Assembly (NCBI RefSeq): GCF_020103725.1
Contig: NZ_JAHXBG010000027.1
Location: 85,905 to 149,904 of the forward strand
Reading direction: 5' to 3'
DNA: 64,000 nt
Source of the DNA: Hyalangium gracile
GTDB taxonomy: Bacteria > Myxococcota > Myxococcia > Myxococcales > Myxococcaceae
In this document: positions 16,532-26,026 of the stretch, piece after piece
Numbering within the stretch: position 1 is the stretch's first letter
Layout: each line of letters opens with the position of its first letter
Notes under the pieces: generated by a model
What the model was told of the DNA's origin: nothing
Databases searched by the model: none
Seen by the model: only the letters and a program-made list of their open reading frames with translations
Made by a program: the position numbers and the translations under genes

Positions 16532-17281
16532 TCACCGGCGCGCGGCTTGCGGCACCAGCCGGCCGCGCACGCCCATCGCGTACCAGCGCAGGTAGTGCGG
16601 CAGCCACTTCATCAGCTTGAAGTTGCTCTTGCCCGCCACCCGGTCCGTCCACACCGTGGGCAGCTCCGCGATGCGCCGCCCCTGCAGGTGCGCCTTCACC
16701 GTCAGCTCCAGCGCCAGCTCGAAGCCTCCCTCGGACTCGATCTCCACCGTCCCCAGGAACTCCCGGCTGTACAGCTTGAAGTTGTTCGTCGCGTCCCACG
16801 TGGGCACGCCCGCCAGCACCCGCAGGCTCGCCCCCGCCGTGCGCGACAGCAACCCCTTCACCAGCGGGCCGCCCTTCTGCGCCCCACCCCGCGCGTACCG
16901 GCTCGCCGACACCACCGCGTACCCCTGCCGGTACAGCGCGTACATCTCGTCCACGCACCCGTGGTCGTCCGACAGGTCCGCCATCGTCACCAGCACCGCC
17001 CCGCCCTTCGGGCGCCGCATCCCCGTCTTCAGCGCCCCCAGCACGCCCTTCCCCTCGTTCTTCACCAGCCGGATGCGCGCATCCTTCTCCGCCAGCTCCC
17101 GCGCCACCGGCAGCGTCGTGTCCTCGTCCCGGTCATAGACGACCAGCACGTCGAACGGCGTGCGCACCTTGCTCGCCAGGCTCTCGTAGAAGGGGCGGAA
17201 GTTCTCCGCCTCGTTGTAGACGGGCACCACCACGTGCAGATCCGGCTCTGCCGGAGTGCGCTCGGGGCTCGACGCGGACAC
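16532..17281 (-). CDS. Family 2 glycosyltransferase (dolichol-phosphate-mannose-synthase-like)
   Basis: 249 residues from a GTG at 17281 with GGAGG five bases upstream. The GT-A nucleotide-sugar fold opens with HVVVPVYNEAENF; the metal-binding region is TMADLSDD. The similarity in layout is to polyprenyl-phosphate sugar transferases (DPM1 type) without C-terminal membrane helices. It is the last gene of a three-gene operon, 21 bases after the epimerase stop. It likely transfers a hexose or modified sugar to a lipid carrier for surface glycan assembly. Confidence 0.87.
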   Translation of the reverse strand: MSASSPERTPAEPDLHVVVPVYNEAENFRPFYESLASKVRTPFDVLVVYDRDEDTTLPVARELAEKDARIRLVKNEGKGVLGALKTGMRRPKGGAVLVTMADLSDDHGCVDEMYALYRQGYAVVSASRYARGGAQKGGPLVKGLLSRTAGASLRVLAGVPTWDATNNFKLYSREFLGTVEIESEGGFELALELTVKAHLQGRRIAELPTVWTDRVAGKSNFKLMKWLPHYLRWYAMGVRGRLVPQAARR

Positions 17282-17302
17282 GCTGTCCTCCAGGGCGGAC
17301 GG

Positions 17303-18325
17303 TTAGATGTTCCCCAGCTCCACCTGCTGCTTCACCCAGGGCACCACCTCGTCCAGCATCTTGTCCAGCGAGGTGGCGCACTGGAAGCCGAGCACCTTCT
17401 CGGACTTGCTCACGTCCGGCACGCGCTTCTGCACGTCGTACTTGAACGGCGGATCCGACTCCAGCCGCACCGGCTGCCCCGGCTTGAGCTTCTTCCAGAT
17501 GGCCGACGCCAGCGTCCGCACGTCCGTGGACTCCGGCGTGGAGATGTTGAAGTCCTCGTTGAGCGCCGCCGGGTGCTCCATGCACACGCGGATGCCCTTG
17601 GCCAGGTCTCCGCCGTACGTGTAGTGCCGCACCTGGTCGCCCGAGCCCAGGATGCGCAGCGGGTCCTGGCCCTTCACCACCTTCTGCACCAGGTCCGGCA
17701 CCACGTGGCTCATCGCCAGCTTCACGTTGCCGCTCATCACCTCGCGGTCGCTCTTCGCCCGCTTCTCGCCGATGCCCACGCAGTTGAACGGGCGAACAAT
17801 CGTGTACGGCAGCTTGTACTGCTCGTACGCGCCGCGCGCGAAGTACTCGCACGCCAGCTTCTGGAAGCCGTAGGTGGACATCGGCGGCGGCGAGGACAGC
17901 TGCGCCCCCTCCGGCGTCGGGTACACCGTGGTGCTCTCGTACACCATCGAGCTGGACAGCACGGTGATCTTCTTCAGCGGCCTCTTGTTGGTGAACGCCC
18001 AGATGGCCGCGTCGAACGTCGAGGCGATGATGCGCTCGTTCTCCGCCAGCAGGTCGTAGGCGAACTCGTGGAAGTAGCTGATGCCGCCAATCATCGCCGC
18101 GCCGGCCACCAGGTGGTCGCAGTCGGCCACCAGCTCCTTCATCAGCCGCACGTCCTTCGCGTCGCCCTCGATGAAGCGGTAGCGCGGGTGCTTGGAGTAG
18201 CTCTTCTCCACCGGGCCGTACTTCGAGAAGTTGTCGATGCCCACCACCTCGTAGCCGCTGGCCAGCAGCTCCTCGACGAGGTAGCCCGCGATGAAGCCCG
18301 CCGAGCCCGTAACGAGTGCCTTCAC
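17303..18325 (-). CDS. NAD-dependent sugar-nucleotide epimerase/dehydratase
   Basis: 340 residues from a GTG at 18325 whose last two bases are shared with the upstream stop (GTGA overlap). It has the Rossmann motif TGSAGFIAG at 6-14, the serine-rich catalytic strand VLSSSMVYES and the active-site tyrosine/lysine pair in STYGFQKLA. This is an extended SDR acting on a UDP- or GDP-sugar. A longer upstream reading frame exists but runs into the dehydrogenase gene, so the GTG is preferred. Its position suggests it works on the product or precursor of the neighbouring dehydrogenase. Confidence 0.88.
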   Translation of the reverse strand: MKALVTGSAGFIAGYLVEELLASGYEVVGIDNFSKYGPVEKSYSKHPRYRFIEGDAKDVRLMKELVADCDHLVAGAAMIGGISYFHEFAYDLLAENERIIASTFDAAIWAFTNKRPLKKITVLSSSMVYESTTVYPTPEGAQLSSPPPMSTYGFQKLACEYFARGAYEQYKLPYTIVRPFNCVGIGEKRAKSDREVMSGNVKLAMSHVVPDLVQKVVKGQDPLRILGSGDQVRHYTYGGDLAKGIRVCMEHPAALNEDFNISTPESTDVRTLASAIWKKLKPGQPVRLESDPPFKYDVQKRVPDVSKSEKVLGFQCATSLDKMLDEVVPWVKQQVELGNI

Positions 18326-19512
18326 AGCTTGCCTCCGTGTCCCAGATGGTTCCACACGTCCACCACGGGCTTGCCGCGGTAGTCCAACGTCTTGTACCGC
18401 TTGTGCGGCGCGCCGATGACGAACACGTCCGCCTGCTCCAGCACCTGCTCCTCCGCCACCAGCCGCGCGTCCGACACGTACGGATCGCACGTGAGCACCT
18501 GCGCCGAGTGCAGCTCGAGGATCTTCTTCAGCTTGTAGGACAGCGACTCGCGCGGGTCATCGCTCTCCGCCTTGAAGGCCATGCCCAGAAGGCCCACCGT
18601 CTTCTGCCCCAGGTCCGGCCAGCGCCGCTGCATCTGCTGCACCACGAACTGCGGCAGCCCCTCGTTCACCAGCATGGCGGAGTGGCCCAGGAAGAACTGG
18701 TTGTTGTTGAAGGCCGCCAGCTGCATGGTGTCCTTGAACAGGCACGGCCCCGCGGCGAACCCCGGCATCGGCAGGTGCGCCGCGCGCGGGTAGTCCTTCT
18801 TCATCGCGTGCAGGATCCGGTACGGATCGATGTTCCACTCGGAGGCCACCATGTAGAACTGGTTGGCCACCGCGAAGGAGATGTACCGGTAGACGTTGGT
18901 GAAGAGCTTGGCCAGCTCCGCCTCCAGCGGCGACAGCTCGATGAGCTCCACCCCCAGCGGCGAGAACAAGTCCCGGGCCGCCTTCACCCCCTCCGGGCTG
19001 AAGCCGGAGATGATCTGCGGCAGCTTGCGAATCTCGTGCAGCGCCACGCCCTCGGCCACGCGCTCCGGGCAGAAGGCCACCTCCACCTTGCGCCCGCGCT
19101 TCTGGAAGTGCCGCTGCACCCGCTCGGAGGAGCCCGGGTACACCGTGGAGCGCAGCACCAGCGCCTGCCCGTCGCGCAGCACCTCGTCCAGCTGCGCCAG
19201 CAGCTTGTCGAACACCGCGAAGGACGGGTTGAGGTGCTCGTCCACCGGCGTGCCGATGACGGCCACCAGGATGTCGCACGAGGACAGGTGCTCCGGCGAG
19301 GTGGTGACGATGAGGCCGCGCGCGAGCGCCTCGCGCAGGGCCTGCTCGCCGCCCTCGTCCCGGAAGGGCATCTCGCCGCGCTTCACCTGCGCTACCGCCG
19401 CGGCGTTGATGTCGTAGATGATCACATCGTGGTGCGGGGCCAGGGCGAGCGCCAGTGGCAGGCCGACGTGGCCGCACCCCCCGATGATGGCAACTTTGAG
19501 TCTCATGGGCAT
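18322..19512 (-). CDS. UDP-glucose/UDP-ManNAc-type nucleotide-sugar dehydrogenase
   Basis: 396 residues with the N-terminal NAD motif AIIGGCGHVG, the family loop STVYPGSSE, the catalytic cysteine in FAAGPCLFKDT near residue 259 and the C-terminal UDP-binding domain (GLLGMAFKAESDDPRES). The family oxidises a hexose to a uronic acid in two NAD-dependent steps. It heads the dehydrogenase-epimerase-glycosyltransferase operon. Two starts are possible, MPMRL at 19512 and MRLKV at 19506. A short CCCCG-tgtt-CGGGG hairpin lies directly upstream and would occupy the G-rich ribosome site. Confidence 0.88.
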   Translation of the reverse strand: MPMRLKVAIIGGCGHVGLPLALALAPHHDVIIYDINAAAVAQVKRGEMPFRDEGGEQALREALARGLIVTTSPEHLSSCDILVAVIGTPVDEHLNPSFAVFDKLLAQLDEVLRDGQALVLRSTVYPGSSERVQRHFQKRGRKVEVAFCPERVAEGVALHEIRKLPQIISGFSPEGVKAARDLFSPLGVELIELSPLEAELAKLFTNVYRYISFAVANQFYMVASEWNIDPYRILHAMKKDYPRAAHLPMPGFAAGPCLFKDTMQLAAFNNNQFFLGHSAMLVNEGLPQFVVQQMQRRWPDLGQKTVGLLGMAFKAESDDPRESLSYKLKKILELHSAQVLTCDPYVSDARLVAEEQVLEQADVFVIGAPHKRYKTLDYRGKPVVDVWNHLGHGGKL

Positions 19513-19516
19513 GACA

Positions 19517-19530
19517 CCCCGAACACGGGG
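19517..19530 (-). promoter_or_regulatory. Small hairpin over the ribosome-binding region of the dehydrogenase gene
   Basis: In the transcript, CCCCG and CGGGG pair across a four-base loop, ending only a few bases before the ATG at 19512. The only purine-rich stretch that could bind the ribosome is the 3' arm (GGGG). The hairpin could therefore dampen translation of the operon. It is short, so chance is possible. Confidence 0.3.
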
Positions 19531-19800
19531 TCCAGGCCCGTCTACGGGTTCAGCGCCACGAAATCAAGGCGGCAAGGCCCAGGCAACAGCGGACCGGGGC
19601 AGGGGAGGAAGCGTCTCTACCCCGGCCCGCTGGACAGCGACCTGCGGGGCACGGGCAGCGAGAGAAGGCAGGGAAGGAGGGATCCCACCGCCCATGCTGT
19701 CCCTAGAATGTGGATGGAAGGCGGCACCTCCCATTGTCCCCGAGTCGGAGGCTCTGCACGCTTGTCGCCACGCTGCCCCCCCCCAGCGGACGAGCGCGGC

Positions 19801-20478
19801 TCACACGGTCGCCGGGCGCTCGACGCCGAGCTGGCAGGCCAGCATCGCCATCTGCGTTCGGTTCTCCACATCCAGCTTCCGGTAGATGCTGGTGATGTGC
19901 GCCTTCACCGTGCGCTCGGTGATGCCCAGGCACACGGCGATCTTCAGGTTGTCCGCTCCCGAGGCGATGTAGCCCAGCACCTCGCGCTCGCGCGAGGTGA
20001 GCCGCGAGAGCGCCCCCCGCGAGGCGGAGGACTCCTCCGTCGGCAGGGGACTGGGGAACAGCTCCGGAGGCACCAGCCGCTCGCCGCGCGCCACCCTCTC
20101 CACGGCCTCCAGGAGGTCCGCGCAGCTCACGTTCTGCTTGCACAGATAGCCCGCGGCCCCCGCGCGCAGGCAGCGCTCCACGTCCGTCGCGCTCCGGTTG
20201 CCCGACAGCACCAGCGGGCGCACCTGAGGATGGAAGTCATGCAAGAGCTCCACGGCCCGGAGCCCATCCGAGACCCCGGTGCCGTCCCGGTGCTCCAGCC
20301 GCAGGTCCACCAGCGCCACGTCCGGGGGCTGCTGCCGCGTGCGCGACAGGAAGTCCTCCACGGTGGAGCAGCGCGCGGTCACCTCGAAACCGAAGCTCTC
20401 GAAGATGTTCACCAGGCTCTCGAGGAAGAGCTGCTGATCCTCGAGGATGCCGATCCGCAGGTGCGTTCCTGTTACCAT
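19801..20478 (-). CDS. NarL/FixJ-type response regulator with LuxR DNA-binding domain
   Basis: 225 residues, with GGAGGG before the ATG. The N-terminal receiver has the acidic pair in ILEDQQ, phospho-aspartate in LVDLRL, switch serine in LVLSGNRS and lysine in GYLCKQN. The C-terminal LuxR helix-turn-helix runs LTSREREVLGYIASG through ITERTVKAHI near residues 160-210. It is a two-component transcription factor with no kinase beside it on the same strand. It is divergent from the CheR-HK-CheB cluster and could regulate it or the sugar operon that follows about 290 bases downstream. Confidence 0.92.
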   Translation of the reverse strand: MVTGTHLRIGILEDQQLFLESLVNIFESFGFEVTARCSTVEDFLSRTRQQPPDVALVDLRLEHRDGTGVSDGLRAVELLHDFHPQVRPLVLSGNRSATDVERCLRAGAAGYLCKQNVSCADLLEAVERVARGERLVPPELFPSPLPTEESSASRGALSRLTSREREVLGYIASGADNLKIAVCLGITERTVKAHITSIYRKLDVENRTQMAMLACQLGVERPATV

Positions 20479-20909
20479 TGTGACCCTCCAGGGCCGGTCG
20501 CTGAAGCCTCATCCAGAAAACCGAGGGCTCGCGTTCCATCTAATGGCAACGCTGATCGGGAAAGAAAGGCCTACCCGGCGCGTCCTGCGCCCCAGTGTTC
20601 AACAGGCGATCCCCATGGATTGAGTCCGAGCCCCGGCGGGCGGGCCAGCCGCTCCCAGCGGCGAGCACCCAGGGGCCAGGGCTTCTGCGGCAGCGCACGC
20701 CATACCTCGGGAATGTCGAGCCCGCGGTCCTTGAGCACCCCTCGAGAGGGGCCCTCACCTACATGCGAGCTGTCCATCCTCGACCCCTGGAGGGACTGTA
20801 CTTTGGGACAATGGAGAACCACCGCTTCCCCAGGGAGCATCGGTTGGGGCTCTCGCCACGAGACACTCCTGCCCTTGCCTGTATGGCGCCGCGTATTACA
20901 GGCTGTGTC
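20479..20909. other. Divergent regulatory region between the LuxR regulator and CheR-PAS gene
   Basis: About 430 bases without a credible gene. Open frames cross it on both strands but lack family features and ribosome sites. It must hold the promoters of both neighbours; I see no clear -35/-10, sigma-54 or operator motif. Confidence 0.4.
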
Positions 20910-22859
20910 ATGGCCAGCAAGCCGCAGCGGGACCCGGAGTTGGAGTCCATCCTCGAGAAGATCCGGCAGGTCAGGAACTTCGACTTCAGGAACTACAAGC
21001 GTGCCACGCTCCAGCGCCGCATCGACAGGCGCATGGCCGCCACCCGCTGCAAGACGCGCGGCGCCTACCTGGCGCTGCTCGATCGAGACCCGAACGAGGT
21101 CAACACGCTGGTCTCGTCCATGCTCATCAAGCTCACCACCTTCTTCCGGGACACCGAGGTGTGGGCCTCCCTGGAGAAGGTGCTGCGAGAGCTGGTGCGC
21201 AAGCGCAAGCCGGATCAGGAGCTTCGCATCTGGAGCGCGGGCTGCGCCACGGGCGAGGAGGCCTACTCCATCGCCATCGCCGCCGCGGAGGCGCTCGGCC
21301 CGGGCTACCCAGGCCCGGAGCTGAAGGTCTTTGGCACGGACGCGGATGAGGGCGCCATCGCCTTCGCTCGCCGGGGCGTCTACTCCCCCCAGCAGCTCAA
21401 GGGCTGCTCCCAGGAGCGGCTGGAGCGGTGGTTCGTCCCCCACGGAGACGGCCATGCGGTGCGCAAGGAGATCCGCCGCGCGGTGGTGTTCGGGGTGAAC
21501 AACCTCGTCTCGGACGCGCCCGTCTCCCGCATCGATCTCATCGTCTGCCGCAACGTCTTCATCTACCTGGACTCGGAGATGCAGAAGCGGGTGCTGTCGC
21601 GCTTCCACTTCGCCCTGCGCCGTGAAGGCGTGCTGGTGCTGGGCCGCTCGGAGCTCATCCCGTTCGCCGCCCGTCTGTTCGAGCCGGTGGACCTGTCCCG
21701 ACGCATCTACCGCAAGGACGGCCGCCAGGAGCTCTCCCTGATGCCTCGTCAGCGGCTGCTGGCGAGCGTCGCGCGGGAGGCGCCGCCCGCGGACGAGCAG
21801 CCCTCCGCCGTGCAGGAAGCCCAGCGCAGGCTCTTCAAGGAAGTCATCGACTCGCAGCCTTGCCCGATGATCGCCACCACCCTGGAGGGCGTCGTCACGC
21901 TCGTCAACCCGGCCGCCACCAGGCTCTGGTCCCGAGCCGAGCGCGAGCTGTCCGGCAAGCGGCTGGTGTCCCTGGGACTGCCGGGCCTGCCCCAGGAGCT
22001 GCTCGTGGAGCAGAGCGCCCGGGTGCTCTCGGGCCGCTCGGAGCGAGAGACGGCCGCGGGCCTCCTGGAGCACCCGAATTCGGCCGCGGTGGCCCTCCAG
22101 GCCGAGGTCATCCCCCTGCGAGGCGCGTCCAACGACACGCAGGGCCTGTTGTACGTGGCGCATGACGTGACGGCCCTGCGCACGCTGGAGCAGAACATCC
22201 AGCACGCCACGCAGGAGCTGAACGGCGTCAACCTCCGCCTGCAGAAGTCCAACGCGGAGCTGCGCGCCTCCAACGAGGAGCTGGAGACGACGAACGAGGA
22301 GCTCCAGAGCGCCAACGAGGAGCTGCAGACGACGAACGAGGAGCTCCAGTCCACCAACGAGGAGCTGGAGACGACGAACGAGGAGCTCCAGTCCACCAAC
22401 GCCGAGCTTGACGCCACCAACCGGGAGCTGGCCCACCGCACCCAGGAGATGGACGCGCTCAGCTTCATCCAGCGCACCACCATCCGCACCTTGTCCGCCG
22501 GAGTCGTGGTGCTGGATGCCAGCGGGCGCATCACCGCCTGGAACCTGGCCGCCGAGCGGCTCATGGGCCTCACCGAGCGCGAGGCCGTGGGACAGCTGCT
22601 GTGGACGTTGAGCATCCCCGCCTTGAAGCGCTCGCTGCTCACGCGCATCCGCAAGTACCTGGCGGACAACCGCTCGCTGCGCCTGGAGGACGTGAGCTAT
22701 CAGCTGCCCCACGGCGGCCGTGGGCGCGCCATGCTGGTGGTCACGCCCCTCGTGCTGGGCGATCAGACCCTCGGCTCCATCCTCCTCTTCGAGGACACCA
22801 CCCGCCTGGCCGCGCTCACGCAGGAGAAGCGGGAGCTCAAGGAGCGCTTGAGGAAATGA
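20910..22859 (+). CDS. CheR methyltransferase fused to two PAS domains through a Glu-rich coiled coil
   Basis: 649 residues from the ATG at 20910 (ATG at 20883 is an alternative). CheR part, about 1-275: SAM site WSAGCATGEEAYSIAI, the GTDADEGA strand and the CRNVFIYL motif, all intact, so glutamyl methylation of a target protein is expected. A PAS domain follows at about 300-420. Next comes a coiled coil with seven-residue repeats of the type TTNEELQ, and then a second PAS domain to the end. The fusion lets PAS ligands or redox state control methylation. No chemoreceptor is nearby, so the substrate is unknown. The 3' end overlaps the following histidine kinase (ATGA). Confidence 0.9.
   Translation: MASKPQRDPELESILEKIRQVRNFDFRNYKRATLQRRIDRRMAATRCKTRGAYLALLDRDPNEVNTLVSSMLIKLTTFFRDTEVWASLEKVLRELVRKRKPDQELRIWSAGCATGEEAYSIAIAAAEALGPGYPGPELKVFGTDADEGAIAFARRGVYSPQQLKGCSQERLERWFVPHGDGHAVRKEIRRAVVFGVNNLVSDAPVSRIDLIVCRNVFIYLDSEMQKRVLSRFHFALRREGVLVLGRSELIPFAARLFEPVDLSRRIYRKDGRQELSLMPRQRLLASVAREAPPADEQPSAVQEAQRRLFKEVIDSQPCPMIATTLEGVVTLVNPAATRLWSRAERELSGKRLVSLGLPGLPQELLVEQSARVLSGRSERETAAGLLEHPNSAAVALQAEVIPLRGASNDTQGLLYVAHDVTALRTLEQNIQHATQELNGVNLRLQKSNAELRASNEELETTNEELQSANEELQTTNEELQSTNEELETTNEELQSTNAELDATNRELAHRTQEMDALSFIQRTTIRTLSAGVVVLDASGRITAWNLAAERLMGLTEREAVGQLLWTLSIPALKRSLLTRIRKYLADNRSLRLEDVSYQLPHGGRGRAMLVVTPLVLGDQTLGSILLFEDTTRLAALTQEKRELKERLRK
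22250..22410 (+). repeat. 21/42-base repeats encoding the NEELQ coiled coil
   Basis: Units of the form gagGAGCTCcagtccACCAACGAG recur about seven times, giving heptads (T/S)(T/A)NEELQ or ETTNEEL. The near-identical codons show recent slippage or gene conversion within this segment. This rigid heptad linker is widespread in CheR-PAS proteins. Confidence 0.8.
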
Positions 22860-24190
22860 CCCCCCGCCGCCCCTCTCCGAGCGCCAGACGCGCCGACCGC
22901 GACGAGCCTCCGGCCACCGGCAAGGACGGGCTGCTACGCAAGTACCAGGAGCTGCTCGCCAAGCACGAGGCGCTCGTCAGCAGGCTGGCGCTGCGCAACG
23001 AGGAGCACATCTCCACCCAGCGGCTCTCCGCGTGGGCGCTGGAGACGAGCGCGAGCGCGCTGGCGCTGCTGAGCAATGGCGTCGTCCTGCTGGCCAACCG
23101 CCGCTGGCACGAGCTGTCCCGCGGCGGCCCCTGGCACCCCGTGCGGCAGGAGCCGCAGCGAGGCACCACGCTGCTGACGCTGCGACAGATCGCCGAGGCC
23201 GCCTCCGACACCTTGCACGCCGTGAAGGACCAGGGCGCTGTCGTGCTCCGCTACCAGGACAAGGCCGGGAGCCGGACCCTGGAGGTCCGCACGGAGCGGG
23301 TGGGCGCCCACATGAGGCACCGCCCCCAGCGCACCGTGCTGGTGCTCGCCCTGGACATCACCGCGCAGGTGCAGGCCGAGAAGGAGCTGGAGCAGGCCCG
23401 CCAGGCCCTCATGGAGCAGGAGCACCTGCGCGCCGTGGGGGAGGTGGCCTCGGGCATGGCGCATGATCTCAACAACACCCTCAATGCGATGAAGCTCCGG
23501 CTGGAGATGCTCGAGCGAGACCCGGCGTTCGCCGCGCGCAACCGCTCCCACCTGGACTCGCTGGTGCGTATCGTCAGCGACGCGAGCACGCGCATCCACC
23601 GCCTCCAGGACTTCGCGCGGCAGCGCCCCGAGGCGGTCGAAGAGCAGGTCCAGCTCGCCGACGTCATCCACGAGGCGGTGGAGATTGCTCGCAGCGACCT
23701 GGAGCACCGCGCGGCGCGAGAGGGCGTCTCGGTGCACCTCGCGGTGGAGGTGCCCGCGCTGCCGCCGGTGCACGGCTCGTCGACGGACCTGCGCTACGTC
23801 TTCATCAACCTGCTGCTCAACGCCCGGGACGCGATGCCCCGAGGCGGCACCATCCGCCTGCGCGGCCTCACCACCAAGGGCCAGGTCATCATCACCGTGG
23901 AGGACGAGGGCACGGGCATCCCCGAGACCGACCTGCACACCATCTTCCGGCCCTTCTTCACCACCAAGGGCGCCCATGGCACGGGCCTGGGCCTGTCGAT
24001 GGCATATGGCGTGGTGTCTCGCATGGGGGGCACCATCTCCGCGGCCAACCGCCGGGAGGGGGGCGCCGTCTTCACCCTCCGCTTCCCCCTGCCCCAGGCG
24101 CCGCGGAAGGCCAGGCCTCCCCAGCAGGAGCCAGGCCCGCCCACGCCCCGGCAGCCCAGGCGCCCCGCCCGCCGCCGCACCTCGCGGTGA
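22856..24190 (+). CDS. Soluble sensor histidine kinase (NtrB-like)
   Basis: 444 residues, start overlapping the CheR-PAS stop (ATGA). There is an N-terminal coiled coil, a PAS-like region (about 55-170), HisKA with an H-D box (MAHDLNNTLNAM near residue 201) and a complete HATPase (NLLLNARDAM, DEGTGIPE, GTGLGLSMAYG). The DLNN form after the histidine is typical of the HWE/NtrB-like HisKA_4 branch. No membrane segments. Translational coupling implies it works with the CheR-PAS protein, probably feeding a separate receiver such as the one at 25592. Confidence 0.9.
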   Translation: MTPRRPSPSARRADRDEPPATGKDGLLRKYQELLAKHEALVSRLALRNEEHISTQRLSAWALETSASALALLSNGVVLLANRRWHELSRGGPWHPVRQEPQRGTTLLTLRQIAEAASDTLHAVKDQGAVVLRYQDKAGSRTLEVRTERVGAHMRHRPQRTVLVLALDITAQVQAEKELEQARQALMEQEHLRAVGEVASGMAHDLNNTLNAMKLRLEMLERDPAFAARNRSHLDSLVRIVSDASTRIHRLQDFARQRPEAVEEQVQLADVIHEAVEIARSDLEHRAAREGVSVHLAVEVPALPPVHGSSTDLRYVFINLLLNARDAMPRGGTIRLRGLTTKGQVIITVEDEGTGIPETDLHTIFRPFFTTKGAHGTGLGLSMAYGVVSRMGGTISAANRREGGAVFTLRFPLPQAPRKARPPQQEPGPPTPRQPRRPARRRTSR

Positions 24191-24218
24191 GGGCGGCTCC
24201 GGTCGTCAGTCGCCCGGC

Positions 24219-25282
24219 TCAGCTGGAGCGTTCGGGGTTGTCACCCTCGCCGTCACCCTCTCGCGGAGAGAGCAGCGCCCCCTGCCGCCCGATGCCGTAG
24301 GTGGTCAGCTGGCGGATCGACTGGGCCTGCAGCTCGGCCTCCTCGGCGCGCCGGGTATAGCGCAGGGCCGTGTGCCCCTGGTTGCGCTCGCGCGCGCGAC
24401 TGGCCATGCGGCGGGCCAGCCCCGCGTTCTCCTCGAGCGCTCGGATGGCGGCCCAGAGCGCCGCGTCCACCCGGCCCTCCTGCCCTTCCACGAGCACCTC
24501 GCTGGTGTAGCCGTGGCCTACCCGGCAGCGGTAGCGCAGCAGCCCCGTGTCATCCACCTCGAAGAGGACGCCGCCACAGTCCGGGCAGGAGTAGTGCGAG
24601 GGCGCTCCCTCATTGGGAGGCATGTTGGTGGCGCGCGCGTCCGCCTCCAGCAGCCGCACCTCATGCTCCAGCACGGGGGAGGCCAGGCGCTTGCGCGTCA
24701 GCCGCACCGGAGTGGCCACCAGCCGGGTCAGCAGGGGCCCCATCCGGGCCAGCCGCACGCTGTGGTCCACCTCCACGTACTCCAGCGCGCTGCGCGGCAT
24801 GTCCGCGCAGGCGGCGTCCTCGGGATCCTGCACCACCGCCACGCCCCCCAGCGCCTTCACCGCGAGCAGGCCCGCCGTGCCGCAGTTGCGCGCGCCGGTG
24901 AGCACGACGCCTATCACCCGGGGCCCATAGGCGCGCGCCGCGGAGCGGAAGAGCGGATCCACCGCGGGGCGGTGGCCGTTCTCCTGCGGCCCCTTCACCA
25001 CGCGCACGTAGCCGGGCTCCACCAGCAGGTGACGATCATTGGGCGCCACGTAGATGCGGCCATGCTCCAGGGGCTCTCCATCCCGGGGGTGGATGGCGGG
25101 CAGGGGCCCCACGCGCGAGAGGATCTGCGGCAGGACGCTGCGGTGCTCCGCGGCCAGGTGCAGGACGATGCAGACGCTCGCGGGAAGATCCGCCGGCAGC
25201 TGAGCCACGAGCTGGGAGAGCGCTTCGACCCCCCCATGGAGGCTCCGATGACGACAAGGTCGTGCGTGTAGCGCGGTGCCAT
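24219..25282 (-). CDS. CheB-type methylesterase-like protein with Zn-ribbon-like C-terminus, frameshifted at a G7 run
   Basis: A GGAG-preceded ATG at 25282 opens MAPRYTHDLVVIGASMGG, with the CheB nucleophile serine. After the seven-G run (25229-25235 on the plus strand, as C) the frame shifts, and the protein continues as VEALSQLVAQLP in another frame. Adding one G gives about 354 residues. The His of the triad is present (IVLHLA). The acid position reads LTGARNCGTAG, where CheB proteins have LTG..(D)DG, so the aspartate is replaced by cysteine. The C-terminus holds CPDCGG and CRVGH, a likely metal knuckle, then a helical tail. There is no receiver domain. It is convergent with the histidine kinase gene. 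Confidence 0.78.
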
Positions 25283-25591
25283 TCAGCTCCACTCGGTCGG
25301 AAGGCACCCCAACTCTGCGCACGATGCGCCCCCGGAGCAGCACGCGAGGCATGCGTGCCCGCCCGCCTCCTCTCCAGTCCTGCCTTCATAATTCCCGTCT
25401 GCCCGGAGTTTCCTGGATGAAATGACGGGCTATCCGGTGATTCGGCGTGTTTGGCGCTTCACTGCTTTCCGGGAGATGCCTGCTCGTCTACTCGGTTTTC
25501 GCGGGTGGATTCACACCCCCCCTTCAATGGGTGAGAAAGAGAGGCCATAATCCCTTTACCCTGCTCGACAACCCTGCCCCCTGGGGGAACC

Positions 25592-26020
25592 ATGTCGGAA
25601 ACCAAGATCCGCGTCCTCGTCGTAGACGACGACCAGGATCAACTCGTGCTCGCTGAACGTTCTCTTTCCTCCTACGGCTTCGATGTGAGGACGCATCGGT
25701 CCTCTCTGGGCGTCTCCAACCTGGTGCGTTCGGTAGCGCCGGACCTGGTGCTGCTCGACGTGAACATCCCCGCGCTGAGCGGAGACAAGGTGCTGTCGTT
25801 GGCGCGCGCGCAAGCGCCGCTGGGCACCAAGTTCATCCTCTACTCGGCCTCGGATGAGTCCAAGCTGCGCTCGCTGGCGCTGTCGTCCGGCGCGGACGGC
25901 TACATCTCCAAGAGCGTGCAGGGCGCGGACCTGGCCAAGAAGCTGACGGACCTCTACAAGCGAGGCCGCTCGGCGACCAGTCCCACGTCCAGCACGACCA
26001 ATCAGGCCATCAACAAGTAG
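25592..26020 (+). CDS. Single-domain response regulator (receiver), paralogue of the one at 10403
   Basis: 142 residues: a receiver with acidic DDD, phospho-aspartate in LLDVN, switch serine in LYSASDES and lysine in YISKS, then a short Ser/Thr-rich tail. GGGGGAA precedes the ATG. Its nearest visible relative is the receiver at 10403, sharing FILYSASDES and GADGY.SKSVQGA. It is probably phosphorylated by the NtrB-like kinase of this locus or by another kinase in trans. Confidence 0.9.
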   Translation: MSETKIRVLVVDDDQDQLVLAERSLSSYGFDVRTHRSSLGVSNLVRSVAPDLVLLDVNIPALSGDKVLSLARAQAPLGTKFILYSASDESKLRSLALSSGADGYISKSVQGADLAKKLTDLYKRGRSATSPTSSTTNQAINK

Positions 26021-26026
26021 CGCCGA

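Noticed and set aside
20595..20909. Longer N-terminus for the CheR-PAS protein
   Set aside because: The extra 105 residues lack CheR similarity and any ribosome site; CheR homology begins right after the ATG at 20910.
25440..25480. Sigma-54 promoter (GTTTGGCGCTTCACTGCTTT) before the receiver gene
   Set aside because: The GG and GC elements are nine rather than ten bases apart.
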